Notes: generated from the sequence alone by a model not told the origin. Counted from the first letter of the stretch, positions 1 through 9,114 are shown. The stretch is DNA of 64,000 nucleotides from an uncultured Bacteroidota bacterium (GCA_903877645.1 CAIRES010000043.1:49303-113302), one strand, 5' to 3'. Program-made: numbers and translations.

Positions 1-171
1 CGTACTGAAACCGGCATACTGGCGCATGGTCCACAGCCTGTCCCGGTACATAGCAGCATGCACGCCACGGGTAAAGGGGAACTGCCCGGGCAGTTCGTCC
101 ATCTTCATTGGCTGGCAATACAGTTCATTAATGGTGATACCTGAATCTGTTTTGATGGTCTTTTTGTCCAT
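1..171 (-). CDS. methylmalonyl-CoA mutase family protein, N-terminal fragment
   Basis: Only the first 57 codons are in the window; the gene runs off the left edge. The reading starts [18 protein letters not shown] and contains the block [20 protein letters not shown], which is the N-terminal substrate-channel region of the large (catalytic) subunit of adenosylcobalamin-dependent methylmalonyl-CoA mutases. This family interconverts (R)-methylmalonyl-CoA and succinyl-CoA in propionate metabolism. The very short N-terminus suggests the stand-alone catalytic-domain form with a separate B12-binding subunit rather than the long fused form, but the rest is not visible so this is an inference. The gene lies 30 bp downstream of a co-directional membrane-anchored protein and is probably co-transcribed with it. 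Confidence 0.85.
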   Translation of the reverse strand, partial: MDKKTIKTDSGITINELYCQPMKMDELPGQFPFTRGVHAAMYRDRLWTMRQYAGFST

Positions 172-201
172 ATACGGAAATGGGTATAAAATGTAAATTA
201 G

Positions 202-756
202 TTATTGAGCAGTTCCAAAAGCCATAACGCTGCGCACTTCGTTATTGATAATAGTAAGTGCCACATCTGTAGGCAGCTCTTCTTCTGTTTTGGTGATCAC
301 ATCCAGTATACGGGCATGTAACTCTTTAGCCGGTGCATCAGGAGGTAAAGATTGCGCTATGCGGTTCACCATGTTCAGCTCCTGCTCTTTTACCCCCTTC
401 ACTGTTTCCCACACATTCTTGGATACGTATATCTGCTGCGATAGGTTGTGCTCAAATTCTGTGCGTATGGTAAAGGTGATGGCCATTTGCAGGTCGCGGA
501 CGGTCATGGAGGAGTCGTATACACGGGTAATGAGCTGGCGCGGGCTGATGCGTTCTATGAACAACACCATCCTTTCATAAGCCTGCAACCGGAGGCGAAG
601 GGTAACATCCTGCGCATCCTGGAAGATAGCCAGTTGCTTGCGCTGCGTTTGCGAAACAAGAAATTTTTTAACAATAAGGTAGCTTGCAGCCAAAACGACC
701 AATGCCGGTATGGTGTATTTACATATCTCTAATAACGTCATTGTTATATTATCCAT
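202..756 (-). CDS. membrane-anchored conserved protein upstream of methylmalonyl-CoA mutase
   Basis: 184 residues from ATG 756. One N-terminal hydrophobic segment (about residues 9-30, IPALVVLAASYLIV) is followed by a basic stretch and a charged helical region without a catalytic motif I recognise. The fold looks like a small inner-membrane protein with a cytoplasmic helical domain. A longer frame begins at a TTG at 765, but a -7-type box TATTTTTG (770-763 on the minus strand) overlaps that TTG, so ATG 756 or the in-frame ATG 741 (MTLLEICKY) is more likely. Co-oriented with the mutase 30 bp downstream. I recognise it only as a conserved Bacteroidota family of unknown function; a role linked to the mutase is inference from position. 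Confidence 0.65.
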   Translation of the reverse strand: MDNITMTLLEICKYTIPALVVLAASYLIVKKFLVSQTQRKQLAIFQDAQDVTLRLRLQAYERMVLFIERISPRQLITRVYDSSMTVRDLQMAITFTIRTEFEHNLSQQIYVSKNVWETVKGVKEQELNMVNRIAQSLPPDAPAKELHARILDVITKTEEELPTDVALTIINNEVRSVMAFGTAQ

Positions 757-827
757 AGTGTGCAAAAATAAGCAACGTTTATAAAGTGTGTGGCATAATT
801 TTTACTACTCTTACCAAAAACAACATT

Positions 828-1199
828 ATGATTCTGCGCACCAAAAACACTGAAGCTACGAAGCAAGAGATACCCGCCATGAATACCCTTACCGAGCGGG
901 TAAATAAGATGACTCAGAATGGATATACTGATAATATGAAGGTAACCGCCGAAGGCCTATACTCCACCGAAAAGGAAAAAGCCTACAAACCCGATGAAAT
1001 AACCATAACTGACTTTTTTAGGTTTGAAGGCCAGTCGGACCCTGCGGATAACTCAATACTATATGTGATCGAAACCAATGATGGCGGCAAAGGGATGCTC
1101 ATAGACTCCTACGGCGCTTATGCCGATGAACTGATCAATAAATTCATACAGGAAGTAGAAAGCATCAACAAAAAAGAGAATCCCGGCAATGCTGCATAA
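828..1199 (+). CDS. small conserved cytoplasmic protein of unknown function
   Basis: 123 residues from ATG 828; a GTG 42 bases upstream (786) would lengthen it but adds an unlikely sequence. The core (LTERVNKMTQNGYTDNMKV, then YRFEG-like FFRFEGQSDPADNSILY and GMLIDSYGAYADEL) matches a short Bacteroidota family often labelled phosphoribosylpyrophosphate synthetase in databases, but no PRPP-binding loop or PRPP synthase motif is visible, so that label looks wrong. No signal peptide or membrane segment. The leader (TGGCAT at 791-796, then AAAAACAACATTATG) resembles that of the small membrane gene at 8884, which suggests shared control. Function unknown. Confidence 0.7.
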   Translation: MILRTKNTEATKQEIPAMNTLTERVNKMTQNGYTDNMKVTAEGLYSTEKEKAYKPDEITITDFFRFEGQSDPADNSILYVIETNDGGKGMLIDSYGAYADELINKFIQEVESINKKENPGNAA

Positions 1200-1213
1200 A
1201 CACCCCAAGCTGC

Positions 1214-2608
1214 TTAATCCTCAACCGGGAAAAACAATTTGAACTGTGCTCCCATGTTCAATTCACCATGGGCTATCATATAGCCTTCATGGTTGGCCAT
1301 GATGCGCTGGCAGATGGCCAGGCCTATACCCTTTCCCTCATAATCGGATTGCTGGGTGTGCAACCGCTGAAATATCCTGAATATCTTATTGATGAACTTG
1401 TTGTCGAACCCAATACCATTGTCGGAACAGGTGATCCTGTAAAACTTCCTGTGCAACAGGTTAGGATTAATGTCAGACAGTTCATGCCCGTTTATTTTAT
1501 CACAGGTAATGGTGATCACCGGGTTCACTCCTTCCCGTGTAAACTTCAATGCGTTATCGAGCAGCGCACGAAACAGTATCTTCAACTGGTTATCATAACC
1601 CGCAATAATGGGCAACTCCTGCACATGCACATTTGCTGACTTGGCCTTTACTTTATCATTGAGGTCGATGAGCAGGTACTGGATCGTACGATTAATATCG
1701 GCAGGAAGCTTTTTTTCTTCTGTTTTCGTAAGATTGGTGAGGCTGATAAGGTCTGAGATCAGCAACTGCATGCGGTTGGCCGAGTAATTGATACGTTCCA
1801 GCGTTTGCTTATTTTCTTCATCCAGCCCTGTACTTTTCTGGTACAGCATCATGTTACTGAATACCTGTATCTTCCTTAGCGGCTCCTGTAGGTCGTGAGA
1901 AGCGGCGTAGGCAATTTCTTCCAGCTCGCTGTGTGATCTTTTCAGGTCTATGATCTTTGCCTTTAACTCTTCCTGGAACCTCATTCTGCCTCTCAGTTCC
2001 TTGATCATGATCGCAAAAAGAATAAGCGTAATAAAACAGAATACAAAAAGAAGATATTGCAAGGTGGTAGTGGTCAACTTTTGGTACAACTGCTCATTCT
2101 CATAATTTTCGGCAAGCAGGGAATTCTGATACTGGTGTATGTCCCGCAGCTTTCTTGATGTTTCGACCATGATCTTTCTGCCATCAAAATAATAGGATGA
2201 CGGACTGGCCGATTGTGCAGAATCTGCATAAGATACATTCTGGCGCGCGTAATTGATCCGTAGCGCTACATTACTTTTGATGATCGTTAACGCTTTGACC
2301 GCTGCATCATTGTCTTTAAGCAATACTTCAAGATTCCTTAGAGCCGGACGAACAGTGTCAATGGCATTATTGAGATAACGGAGGTAAGCAGTATCGCGGG
2401 TAAGAATGTAGCCGCGCTCTGCCCTGTCCATATCCTTCAGTGATCCCTCTGTTTTATACAGCATATCGATCACCGTATGGGTCTGGTCAACAAGATCTGA
2501 ATAAACAGTAAATGTGGTAAACCTTTCCATCGAATAAAGGGATAAGGCAACCATGGATGCAAATGATATGCAAAACGCAATAATAAAAAACAACAGCCTT
2601 TTCTTCAT
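1214..2608 (-). CDS. CHASE3-type sensor histidine kinase
   Basis: 464 residues. Transmembrane segments at about 5-25 and 183-201 flank a periplasmic helical sensor with the DRAERGYILT signature of CHASE3 domains. The cytoplasmic part has a HisKA dimerisation region with phospho-acceptor His238 in YAASHDLQEPLRK, then a HATPase domain with the N box LLDNALKF, DNGIGF and GKGIGLAICQ. There is no receiver or PAS domain. It autophosphorylates on the histidine and should pass phosphate to a partner response regulator, perhaps one encoded in the block to its right. It is divergent from rpoN. A -7-like box TAGATTTG lies just upstream (2623-2616), so the mRNA may have a very short leader. The signal sensed cannot be read from the sequence. 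Confidence 0.9.
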   Translation of the reverse strand: MKKRLLFFIIAFCISFASMVALSLYSMERFTTFTVYSDLVDQTHTVIDMLYKTEGSLKDMDRAERGYILTRDTAYLRYLNNAIDTVRPALRNLEVLLKDNDAAVKALTIIKSNVALRINYARQNVSYADSAQSASPSSYYFDGRKIMVETSRKLRDIHQYQNSLLAENYENEQLYQKLTTTTLQYLLFVFCFITLILFAIMIKELRGRMRFQEELKAKIIDLKRSHSELEEIAYAASHDLQEPLRKIQVFSNMMLYQKSTGLDEENKQTLERINYSANRMQLLISDLISLTNLTKTEEKKLPADINRTIQYLLIDLNDKVKAKSANVHVQELPIIAGYDNQLKILFRALLDNALKFTREGVNPVITITCDKINGHELSDINPNLLHRKFYRITCSDNGIGFDNKFINKIFRIFQRLHTQQSDYEGKGIGLAICQRIMANHEGYMIAHGELNMGAQFKLFFPVED

Positions 2609-2818
2609 TACCTTCCAAATCTACATGTTGTGGAACAAATTCCTCACGGTTTCTGAATAATTGAACGTTAAAGATGGGCAGAAAAATATATTAGAATAAC
2701 AAAATAATCATAGCAGACACAATAAACAATGAAATACAAATGCCGAAAATAAAAATTATTCAATTACTATAGTTTGGCTTCAAGGTTGCCTTATACAAGG
2801 AAACTCAACCACTACACC

Positions 2819-4234
2819 ATGATCGCTCAACAACAAACACAACGCCAGCAACTAAAGATACTTCCCCAGCAAATACAGTTGCTCAATTTATACTTTCTGA
2901 ACTCACTGGAACTGCAACAAAGGATAAAGAACGAACTGGAAGAAAACCCATTCCTGGATGCAACTGAAGAAAAGGTCGAAGATGAAGGCGCTAAATTATC
3001 AAAAGACAGCGAGCAGGATTTTCATGACTGGGAAGAACAGATGTATGAAGACAGGCCGGACTACAAATCAGACTATCAAAACTATTTTGATACAGATGTA
3101 GCTCCTAATGCCCCTATAATAAGCATTGCTACATTCAAAGAAGAAGCCAAATCACAGTTGAACCTGCTCAATATCAATGATGAGGAAAGGGCCACCGCGG
3201 CATACCTGATCGACATCCTGAGCCCGCAGGGACTACTTGATATTCCATTGGAAGAGGTAGCCGACGATATGTCCTTCCATTTTCAGAATGTTGTGACTAT
3301 AGAAAGGATAACAAGAGGCTTAACTATTGTACAGACTCTGGAGCCCACAGGCATCGGCGCTTGCAACATCAAGGAGTGCCTCCTGCTGCAGTTGAAGGCA
3401 ATGGATCAGGACAGGCACGATGTACACTGCGCTATGTCACTGCTGGAACACCATTATAATGACCTAATACACCGCCAGTTTGAAAAACTGCACCATAGTA
3501 TGAAAATAGATGATGAGCAACTTAAAAAAGTGCTCAATCTCATTGGCAGTTTAAAGTTCTACCCGGTTACAGAGACGGCGCAACACGATCCGAAGAACAC
3601 CATTATCCCAGATTTTATAGTAACCAGCTATGGCGATAATATACAAGTAAACCTGTACTCATCAAGGTCAGGATCTGTATTTGTTAACCAATCGCTGTAT
3701 GACCAGTTATCCGGCCAGATCAGCAATAAGGACCGCATGGCCAACCAATATGTAAAAAGCAAGTTGAGCAGCGCACTGTGGTTTGTAAACGCGGTAAAGC
3801 AAAGAGAAGATACGATGCTGCGCATCATGCGGTGCATCACAGATATGCAATACGATTATTTTATTGATGGTGACATCCGTCAACTGAAGCCAATGGTATT
3901 GCGCAATGTTTCAGATGAGACAGGGTTGGATATTTCTACCATTTCGCTCATCACCAGCAACAAATATGCGGCAACTCCTTTTGGACTGGTGTATCTCAAA
4001 GACCTGTTCAGCGAAGGTATAGCTGATAAAAAAGGTGAGGTGATCAGCAATAAAGTAATTCAGTCAGTGATCAGCGAAGCAATAGGATCAGAAGACAAAA
4101 AACATCCTTATACCGATCAGCAGTTAGTAAATGTGCTGGTAGCCAAAGGCTACAATATAGCCAGGCGTACCGTAGCTAAATATAGGGAACAAATGCATAT
4201 ACCCATTGCCCAGGTAAGGGCCGTGTGGGCATAA
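2819..4234 (+). CDS. rpoN: RNA polymerase sigma-54 factor RpoN
   Basis: 471 residues from ATG 2819; the frame is open from a TTG at 2774 but the first ATG gives the usual N-terminus. Region I is glutamine/leucine rich (QQTQRQQLKILPQQIQLLNL, then ELQQRIKNELEENPFLD), followed by an acidic linker, the core-polymerase-binding domain, and at the C-terminus the RpoN box ARRTVAKYRE (about residues 452-461) that reads the -24 element. It directs polymerase to GG(-24)/GC(-12) promoters that need an AAA+ activator. The next gene is exactly such an activator, separated only by a long hairpin that begins at the rpoN stop codon. Length and domain order are normal for the family. Confidence 0.96.
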   Translation: MIAQQQTQRQQLKILPQQIQLLNLYFLNSLELQQRIKNELEENPFLDATEEKVEDEGAKLSKDSEQDFHDWEEQMYEDRPDYKSDYQNYFDTDVAPNAPIISIATFKEEAKSQLNLLNINDEERATAAYLIDILSPQGLLDIPLEEVADDMSFHFQNVVTIERITRGLTIVQTLEPTGIGACNIKECLLLQLKAMDQDRHDVHCAMSLLEHHYNDLIHRQFEKLHHSMKIDDEQLKKVLNLIGSLKFYPVTETAQHDPKNTIIPDFIVTSYGDNIQVNLYSSRSGSVFVNQSLYDQLSGQISNKDRMANQYVKSKLSSALWFVNAVKQREDTMLRIMRCITDMQYDYFIDGDIRQLKPMVLRNVSDETGLDISTISLITSNKYAATPFGLVYLKDLFSEGIADKKGEVISNKVIQSVISEAIGSEDKKHPYTDQQLVNVLVAKGYNIARRTVAKYREQMHIPIAQVRAVWA

Positions 4235-4282
4235 ATATTTAAAATACACCGCAGGGAATAATGCAGTGTATTTTAAATATTT
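4233..4282. terminator. 21-bp near-perfect hairpin at the rpoN stop codon
   Basis: Arms 4233-4253 and 4262-4282 are complementary over 21 bp with one mismatch; the loop is GGGAATAA. The left arm starts inside the rpoN TAA. The stem is A/T-rich outside (AAATATTTAAAATACAC) and G/C-containing near the loop, and the right arm ends in TTTT. It probably acts as a transcription terminator or processing site between rpoN and the activator gene. The length and symmetry exceed an ordinary terminator, so an operator or RNase III substrate is also possible. Confidence 0.6.
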
Positions 4283-4338
4283 TAAGCTTCTTTTATCTGC
4301 TATATATTGATTATATTTGAAAACACACAAAACACCAA

Positions 4339-5790
4339 ATGCATAAAATACTTGTAGTTGACGATGACCATGATATATGCCTGCTACTGACCCGCTACCT
4401 CACCAGGAACGGGTATTTCGTTTCGAGCGCAAACAGTGGACAAGGGGCAATAGAATGGATGAAAAAAAACACACCTGAACTTGTTTTGTGCGATTTCAGG
4501 CTGGATGACATGACGGGTACAGAATTGTTGGGAAAGATAAAAGAGCTTCATCCCGCCGCTGCCGTAATCATCATCACAGGCTATAGTGATGTAAAAGATG
4601 CTGTGGAAGTGATGAAGCTGGGCGCATACGATTATGTGACCAAGCCTTTGTACCCGGAAGAGATACTACTGACGATCAAAAAAGCACTGGTCGAAGAACC
4701 AAAAGGCAACGGAATGACCAAGCCGGTCATGAGTAAGAGCAGTGCCAATACCTCCACCTCAAAAAGCATGAACAATGGCAAGTATATCTTTGGCAACAGC
4801 CCTGAGTTTGCTACCATCCTGAAACAGATAGAACTCGTCGCCCCCACCAACTTCAGCGTGATCATATATGGAGAGAGTGGAAGTGGCAAAGAGGCCATAG
4901 CCCACCAGATACACTAGAAAAGCAAACGCGCAGGCAAACCATTCGTCGCTATTGATTGCGGTGCCCTATCCAAAGAACTGGCCGGCAGTGAACTATTTGG
5001 CCACGAAAAAGGCGCATTCACCGGTGCCCTCAACCAGAAGATAGGCAGCTTCGAACTGGCTAACGAAGGAACAATATTCCTCGATGAGATAGGCAACCTA
5101 TCTTATGATATACAGTTGTCACTCCTCAGGGTAGTGCAGGAGCGCAAACTGCGCCGGGTAGGTGGTGTAAAGGATATAGAACTGGATGTTCGTATTATCA
5201 TTGCCAGCAATGAAAAACTTTGGGATGCTGCCAGGTCTGGCAAATTCAGGGAAGACCTTTATCACCGTTTTAATGAGTTCAGCATAGAAGTACCGTCATT
5301 GCGTGAGCGTAAACAAGACATAATGCTTTTTGCCCGCCACTTCCTCGATGTGACTAATAAGGAACTGGAAAAAAATGTAAAAGGCTTCACTAAAGAAGTG
5401 GAAGAAGTACTGGAAAACTATATCTGGTACGGCAACCTGCGTGAGCTAAAAAATGTGATCAAACGGGCTACCCTGCTTACTGATGGCGACCTCGTGGAAT
5501 CGAAATCACTTCCTTTTGAGATCAATAACTTCTACAAGTTACAGTTTGATGCACCCGGCGCAAATGCTGCTGTAAAAGCAGATAGTAGCATATCCGTTGC
5601 TGCAGAAAACACACCTGTATCTTACGAGAACAAATTAAAAACTGCTAACCTTGATGCCGAATACGGAGTGATCCTGGACGCACTGAAACAGGCAAACTAT
5701 AATAAAAGCAAGGCAGCGAAACTGCTTAACTTAGACAGAAAAACTTTATATAATAAAATGCGCCAGTTCAAGGAATTTAACCTTGAATAG
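4339..5790 (+). pseudogene. NtrC-family sigma-54-dependent response regulator interrupted by in-frame TAG
   Basis: Read through one TAG (4915-4917), this is a complete NtrC-type regulator of about 483 codons. Receiver domain: acidic DDD at residues 8-10, phospho-acceptor Asp52 (LVLCDFRLDD) and the conserved Lys in VTKP. AAA+ domain: Walker A GESGSGKE (about 179-186), the sigma-54 contact loop GAFTGA (about 227-232) and Walker B TIFLDE. The C-terminus has a Fis-type helix-turn-helix ([20 protein letters not shown]). The TAG sits 28 codons after Walker A, in the variable position of the IH-x-KSKR motif, and the frame continues without other damage. As written, the product would stop at 192 residues and lack GAFTGA, Walker B and the DNA-binding domain. 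No good start codon allows the second half to be made alone. It may be a recent nonsense mutation (one substitution away from CAG, GAG or AAG), a sequence error or suppressed amber. Confidence 0.9.
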
Positions 5791-5793
5791 CTT

Positions 5794-7392
5794 TTGAATA
5801 AACTGATACCCGTGAACGAAACAACCGGTACTAATAATAGTGTGGCATTGTTATTAGACGATGATTTTTTCAAAGAGGTCCCCCATTACAACCCGGGGAT
5901 GGTGGCCGTGGTGCGCGCTAACGACCTGAAAATATTTTTTGTCAACAAGCAGTTTGAGAACTATCTCGGATACAATAATAGCGACCTCGCAGATACAGGC
6001 GTATTTTTTTCGGATATTATTGAGCAATACCAGCAAGATCACCTCATTAACCAACTGGCCCACTCTGATGGCAGCCCGGATACCATATCCGGTTATGTGA
6101 TCTATAAACTGAAAAATAAAAATGGTAGCCGCAAACCTTATTATTTGTACTCTTCGCAGATACAATATAACGAAAGGTATGGCCAGCTTTACTTTTTCTT
6201 ACTACATCCCGACCTGTCGAGATGGGGCATGCCATTTACATCCATTGACTCGAAAGAATTATTTCTCGAACAATTCAACAGTGAAGATTTTGGAACCTAT
6301 GAATGGGTAATAGATATTGACAAAGTATTGTGGTCGGTAGGCGTATACCGGATATATGAGGTAGACGATATAGAAACAAGAATAGACCATGCGTTCTCCA
6401 ATTTATTCATCCACCCCGGCGATAAGGAAAGAGTGGAAAAAGCCACCGCAGAGGCAATGGAAAAAGGAGAAGACCTGAACATTGAATACCGCATCATTAC
6501 TGCAAAGCAAAACATTAAAACTATCCAGTGCCTGGCACGGGCTATCAAAACAATTGATCACCGGACCGTAAAAGTGGCCGGCAGTATCCGAGATATAACA
6601 GAACAACGCAGCATCGAAAATGATCTTAAAAATAAAGTAGCAGAACTCAACCAGTCAAATAAAGAACTTGGGGAGTTTGCCTATGTAGCCAGCCATGACC
6701 TGCAGGAGCCACTGCGCAAAATATCCACTTTCAGCGACAGGCTATCAGAAAAGTATAAAGATGTCCTTACCGGCGACGGGCAGATGTACCTTTCCCGTAT
6801 CATAGCCTCAGCGCAGAATATGCGTATGCTGATCGACAACCTTCTTGAATTTTCAAAGATCTCAAAAACAGGCCAGCACTTCGACACCGTTGACCTGAAC
6901 TTCATACTGAAACAGGTAATGAATGAGTTGGAATTGGTGATAGAAGAAACCAGCACAGTGGTCAACTATCCAAAACTACCTGTTATCAAAGCGGTAGCTT
7001 CGCAAATGAAACAACTGTTCAGCAACCTGATCAGCAACGCTATTAAGTTTCATAAAAAGGACGTAATCCCTGTTATTAGCATTGAGTGCGAAGTGCTCAA
7101 GGATGCCGACAAATACAAATACGATCTGCCTGTACGAAGCACACACTATAAAATATCAGTTACTGATAACGGCATCGGATTTGAAGAAGAATATGCCTCC
7201 CGCATCTTCCAGGTCTTTCAGCGGTTGCATGGCAAGTCCGATTATCCGGGATCGGGCATAGGGCTTTCCATCTGCAAAAAAATACTCGAGTACCACAATG
7301 GCATTATCTATGCAGAAAACATACCCGATGTAGGGGCACGGTTTGTATTGATCATACCTGAACAACAATCTGACAAACCTGTAACCCCATGA
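5794..7392 (+). CDS. cytoplasmic double-PAS sensor histidine kinase
   Basis: About 532 residues. No membrane segments. Two PAS-like domains (about 30-145 and 165-275, the second with a PAC-type ending SIRDITEQR) precede a HisKA region with His301 in VASHDLQEPLRK and a HATPase domain (LISNAIKFH, DNGIGFEEE, GSGIGLSICKK). The kinase core is closely similar to that of the CHASE3 kinase at 1214-2608. The frame begins with TTG 5794, four bases after the activator stop; GTG 5812 is an equally possible start and no ATG is near, so the exact N-terminus is uncertain. Its 3' end overlaps the next gene by four bases (ATGA), so the activator, this kinase and the next protein form one operon and probably one pathway. 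Confidence 0.88.
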   Translation: MNKLIPVNETTGTNNSVALLLDDDFFKEVPHYNPGMVAVVRANDLKIFFVNKQFENYLGYNNSDLADTGVFFSDIIEQYQQDHLINQLAHSDGSPDTISGYVIYKLKNKNGSRKPYYLYSSQIQYNERYGQLYFFLLHPDLSRWGMPFTSIDSKELFLEQFNSEDFGTYEWVIDIDKVLWSVGVYRIYEVDDIETRIDHAFSNLFIHPGDKERVEKATAEAMEKGEDLNIEYRIITAKQNIKTIQCLARAIKTIDHRTVKVAGSIRDITEQRSIENDLKNKVAELNQSNKELGEFAYVASHDLQEPLRKISTFSDRLSEKYKDVLTGDGQMYLSRIIASAQNMRMLIDNLLEFSKISKTGQHFDTVDLNFILKQVMNELELVIEETSTVVNYPKLPVIKAVASQMKQLFSNLISNAIKFHKKDVIPVISIECEVLKDADKYKYDLPVRSTHYKISVTDNGIGFEEEYASRIFQVFQRLHGKSDYPGSGIGLSICKKILEYHNGIIYAENIPDVGARFVLIIPEQQSDKPVTP

Positions 7393-8831
7393 GCCTCCCA
7401 TATGCCACTGCCCGGATATTGATCGTAGACGACGATGAGGATGATTTCATTCTTACTGGCGAATACATGCAATCCATCCCCGGCAATTCATTTAAGATAG
7501 AATGGTGCAAAAACTTCAATGATGCTCTTGTACGCCTCAAAAGTGCCGAGTATGACATTTATTTTGTCGATTACCGGCTTGGCGCAAAATCAGGCGTGGA
7601 TTTCCTTAAAGAAGCCATAAGGTACCAATCGGAGGAGCCTATAGTATTGCTCACCGGCAAAGGAAACTATGATGTGGACATTGAAGCCATGCAATTGGGC
7701 GCTGTTGACTACCTCGTAAAAACAGAGCTCACCACCGAGAAAATGGAGCGTTGCATCAGGTATGCGCTGGAAAGGTCCAATACGCTGAAAGCGCTGCGCG
7801 CTAACGAACGCAAATACCGCAGCATTTTTGAAAAGTCGAAAGATGTGGTATTTATTGCCGACCATACACTCAATTTCATTGATGTGAATGACGCCGCAAA
7901 AGGCCTCCTGGGATATGAGAAGAATGAGATCATGGGCACTGACCTCATAGACCTGATAGAAAAAGAACAGCATAAACTCTTCATCACAGACCTGCTCACG
8001 CACAATAACGAGCTGAACGACTATGAAGTAGTGCTGAATACTAAATTCGGTGAAAAAAAATTCTGCATACTTACCCTGACGCTTGAAGAAAAAGATAAAG
8101 AGAACAGCTATGTGCAGAGCATCATCCACGATATTACCAACCTGAAAAAAATAGAAAAAGCCACTTTGCAGGCCGAGAAACTTGCTGCTGCAGGCAGGCT
8201 GGTACGCACTATTGCCCATGAGGTGCGCAATCCGCTCAATAACATCACCCTGTCGGTAGAGCAAATGCAGCAGGATATTAAGGATGAAGGTATGCAGTTG
8301 TACATGAACATCATTATGAGGAATGGCAAACGCATCAACGACCTCATCAGTGAGTTGCTCAACTCGTCCCGTCCGTCAGAAAATATACTGGAACAGAATG
8401 TTTTACAAAACATACTCGATGATGTGATCTCCGCATCTATTGACCGCCTCACACTTAAAAACATAAAGCTACAGGTCAACTACCCCAACCAGGGCGTAAA
8501 GATCATGGCAGATAAGGAAAAGCTAAAGCTGGCCCTGATGAATATTGTGATCAATGCCATAGAGGCCATGGAAGACAAATCCGGCCAGCTATCCATTGCA
8601 ATACACCATACAGATGAAACAGCCGAGCTCACTATTGCAGATAATGGTTGCGGTATCAGTGATGAGAATATATCCCGTTTATTTGAGCCCTATTTTACCC
8701 AAAAACGAAATGGCATGGGGTTGGGCCTTCCGTTCACGCTAAATATACTTCAGGCACACAAAGCTAATATAGACGTATCTTCCAGTCTCGGCAAAGGAAC
8801 TACTTTCACAATTACCTTTCCTGCGGTTTAA
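7389..8831 (+). CDS. receiver-PAS-histidine kinase hybrid
   Basis: 480 residues. Domain order is receiver (DDDEDD at 14-19, Asp61 in YFVDYRLG), PAS (about 140-255) and a histidine kinase core with His277 in RTIAHEVRNPLNN, N box NIVINAIEAM, DNGCGIS and GMGLGLPF. The N-terminal receiver on a soluble kinase suggests it takes phosphate from an upstream kinase, such as the double-PAS protein it overlaps, and passes a signal on; the EVRNP-type H box is typical of NtrB-like kinases that feed sigma-54 activators. The natural target is the NtrC-type activator two genes upstream, which is broken in this sequence. The partner assignment is inference from the operon. Confidence 0.9.
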   Translation: MSLPYATARILIVDDDEDDFILTGEYMQSIPGNSFKIEWCKNFNDALVRLKSAEYDIYFVDYRLGAKSGVDFLKEAIRYQSEEPIVLLTGKGNYDVDIEAMQLGAVDYLVKTELTTEKMERCIRYALERSNTLKALRANERKYRSIFEKSKDVVFIADHTLNFIDVNDAAKGLLGYEKNEIMGTDLIDLIEKEQHKLFITDLLTHNNELNDYEVVLNTKFGEKKFCILTLTLEEKDKENSYVQSIIHDITNLKKIEKATLQAEKLAAAGRLVRTIAHEVRNPLNNITLSVEQMQQDIKDEGMQLYMNIIMRNGKRINDLISELLNSSRPSENILEQNVLQNILDDVISASIDRLTLKNIKLQVNYPNQGVKIMADKEKLKLALMNIVINAIEAMEDKSGQLSIAIHHTDETAELTIADNGCGISDENISRLFEPYFTQKRNGMGLGLPFTLNILQAHKANIDVSSSLGKGTTFTITFPAV

Positions 8832-8883
8832 CGGTGGCATCATGTTTTATAGGTATTATACGAACCTAACTAAAAACAACACT

Positions 8884-9039
8884 ATGAGATCGCTATTGTA
8901 TATTATTGCCGTTATTCTGATCATTGGGTGGGTACTGGGTGCATTTGTGTACAGCGCAGGATCTATCATCCACATTTTACTCGTTTTGGCTATTGTTTCC
9001 CTTTTGCTCGGGTTCATTCGCCGCGGCTCTGTAGATTAA
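8884..9039 (+). CDS. lmo0937-like small membrane protein
   Basis: 51 residues from ATG 8884 (MRSLLYIIAV). An in-frame ATG at 8842 would add 14 polar residues not expected in this family. Two hydrophobic helices (about 3-23 and 27-43, IIHILLVLAIVSLLLGF) end in RRGS. Length and pattern fit the lmo0937/DUF5670 family of very small inner-membrane proteins, which are often stress-linked though without a known mechanism. The leader contains TGGCAT (835-840) and AAAAACAACACTATG, much like the leader of the gene at 828. Confidence 0.7.
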   Translation: MRSLLYIIAVILIIGWVLGAFVYSAGSIIHILLVLAIVSLLLGFIRRGSVD

Positions 9040-9068
9040 TTGAGCGATCGTTCGTAAATTGCACTATG

Positions 9069-9097
9069 ATACAGGTTGCGATATCCGTAACCTGTAT
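9069..9097. promoter_or_regulatory. 9-bp dyad before the M32 carboxypeptidase gene
   Basis: ATACAGGTT (9069-9077) and AACCTGTAT (9089-9097) are perfectly complementary around an 11-base spacer, 17 bases before the next ATG. There is no T-run after it, so an operator or leader hairpin is as likely as a terminator for the small membrane gene to the left. Confidence 0.4.
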
Positions 9098-9114
9098 TCA
9101 TTAGTGATTTACTT

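Noticed and set aside
5116..5790. Second half of the NtrC-type regulator as a separate gene
   Set aside because: The only start near is a TTG inside the AAA+ domain, the protein would lack Walker A and GAFTGA, and the sequence between 4918 and 5115 keeps the same frame with conserved motifs. It is one interrupted gene.
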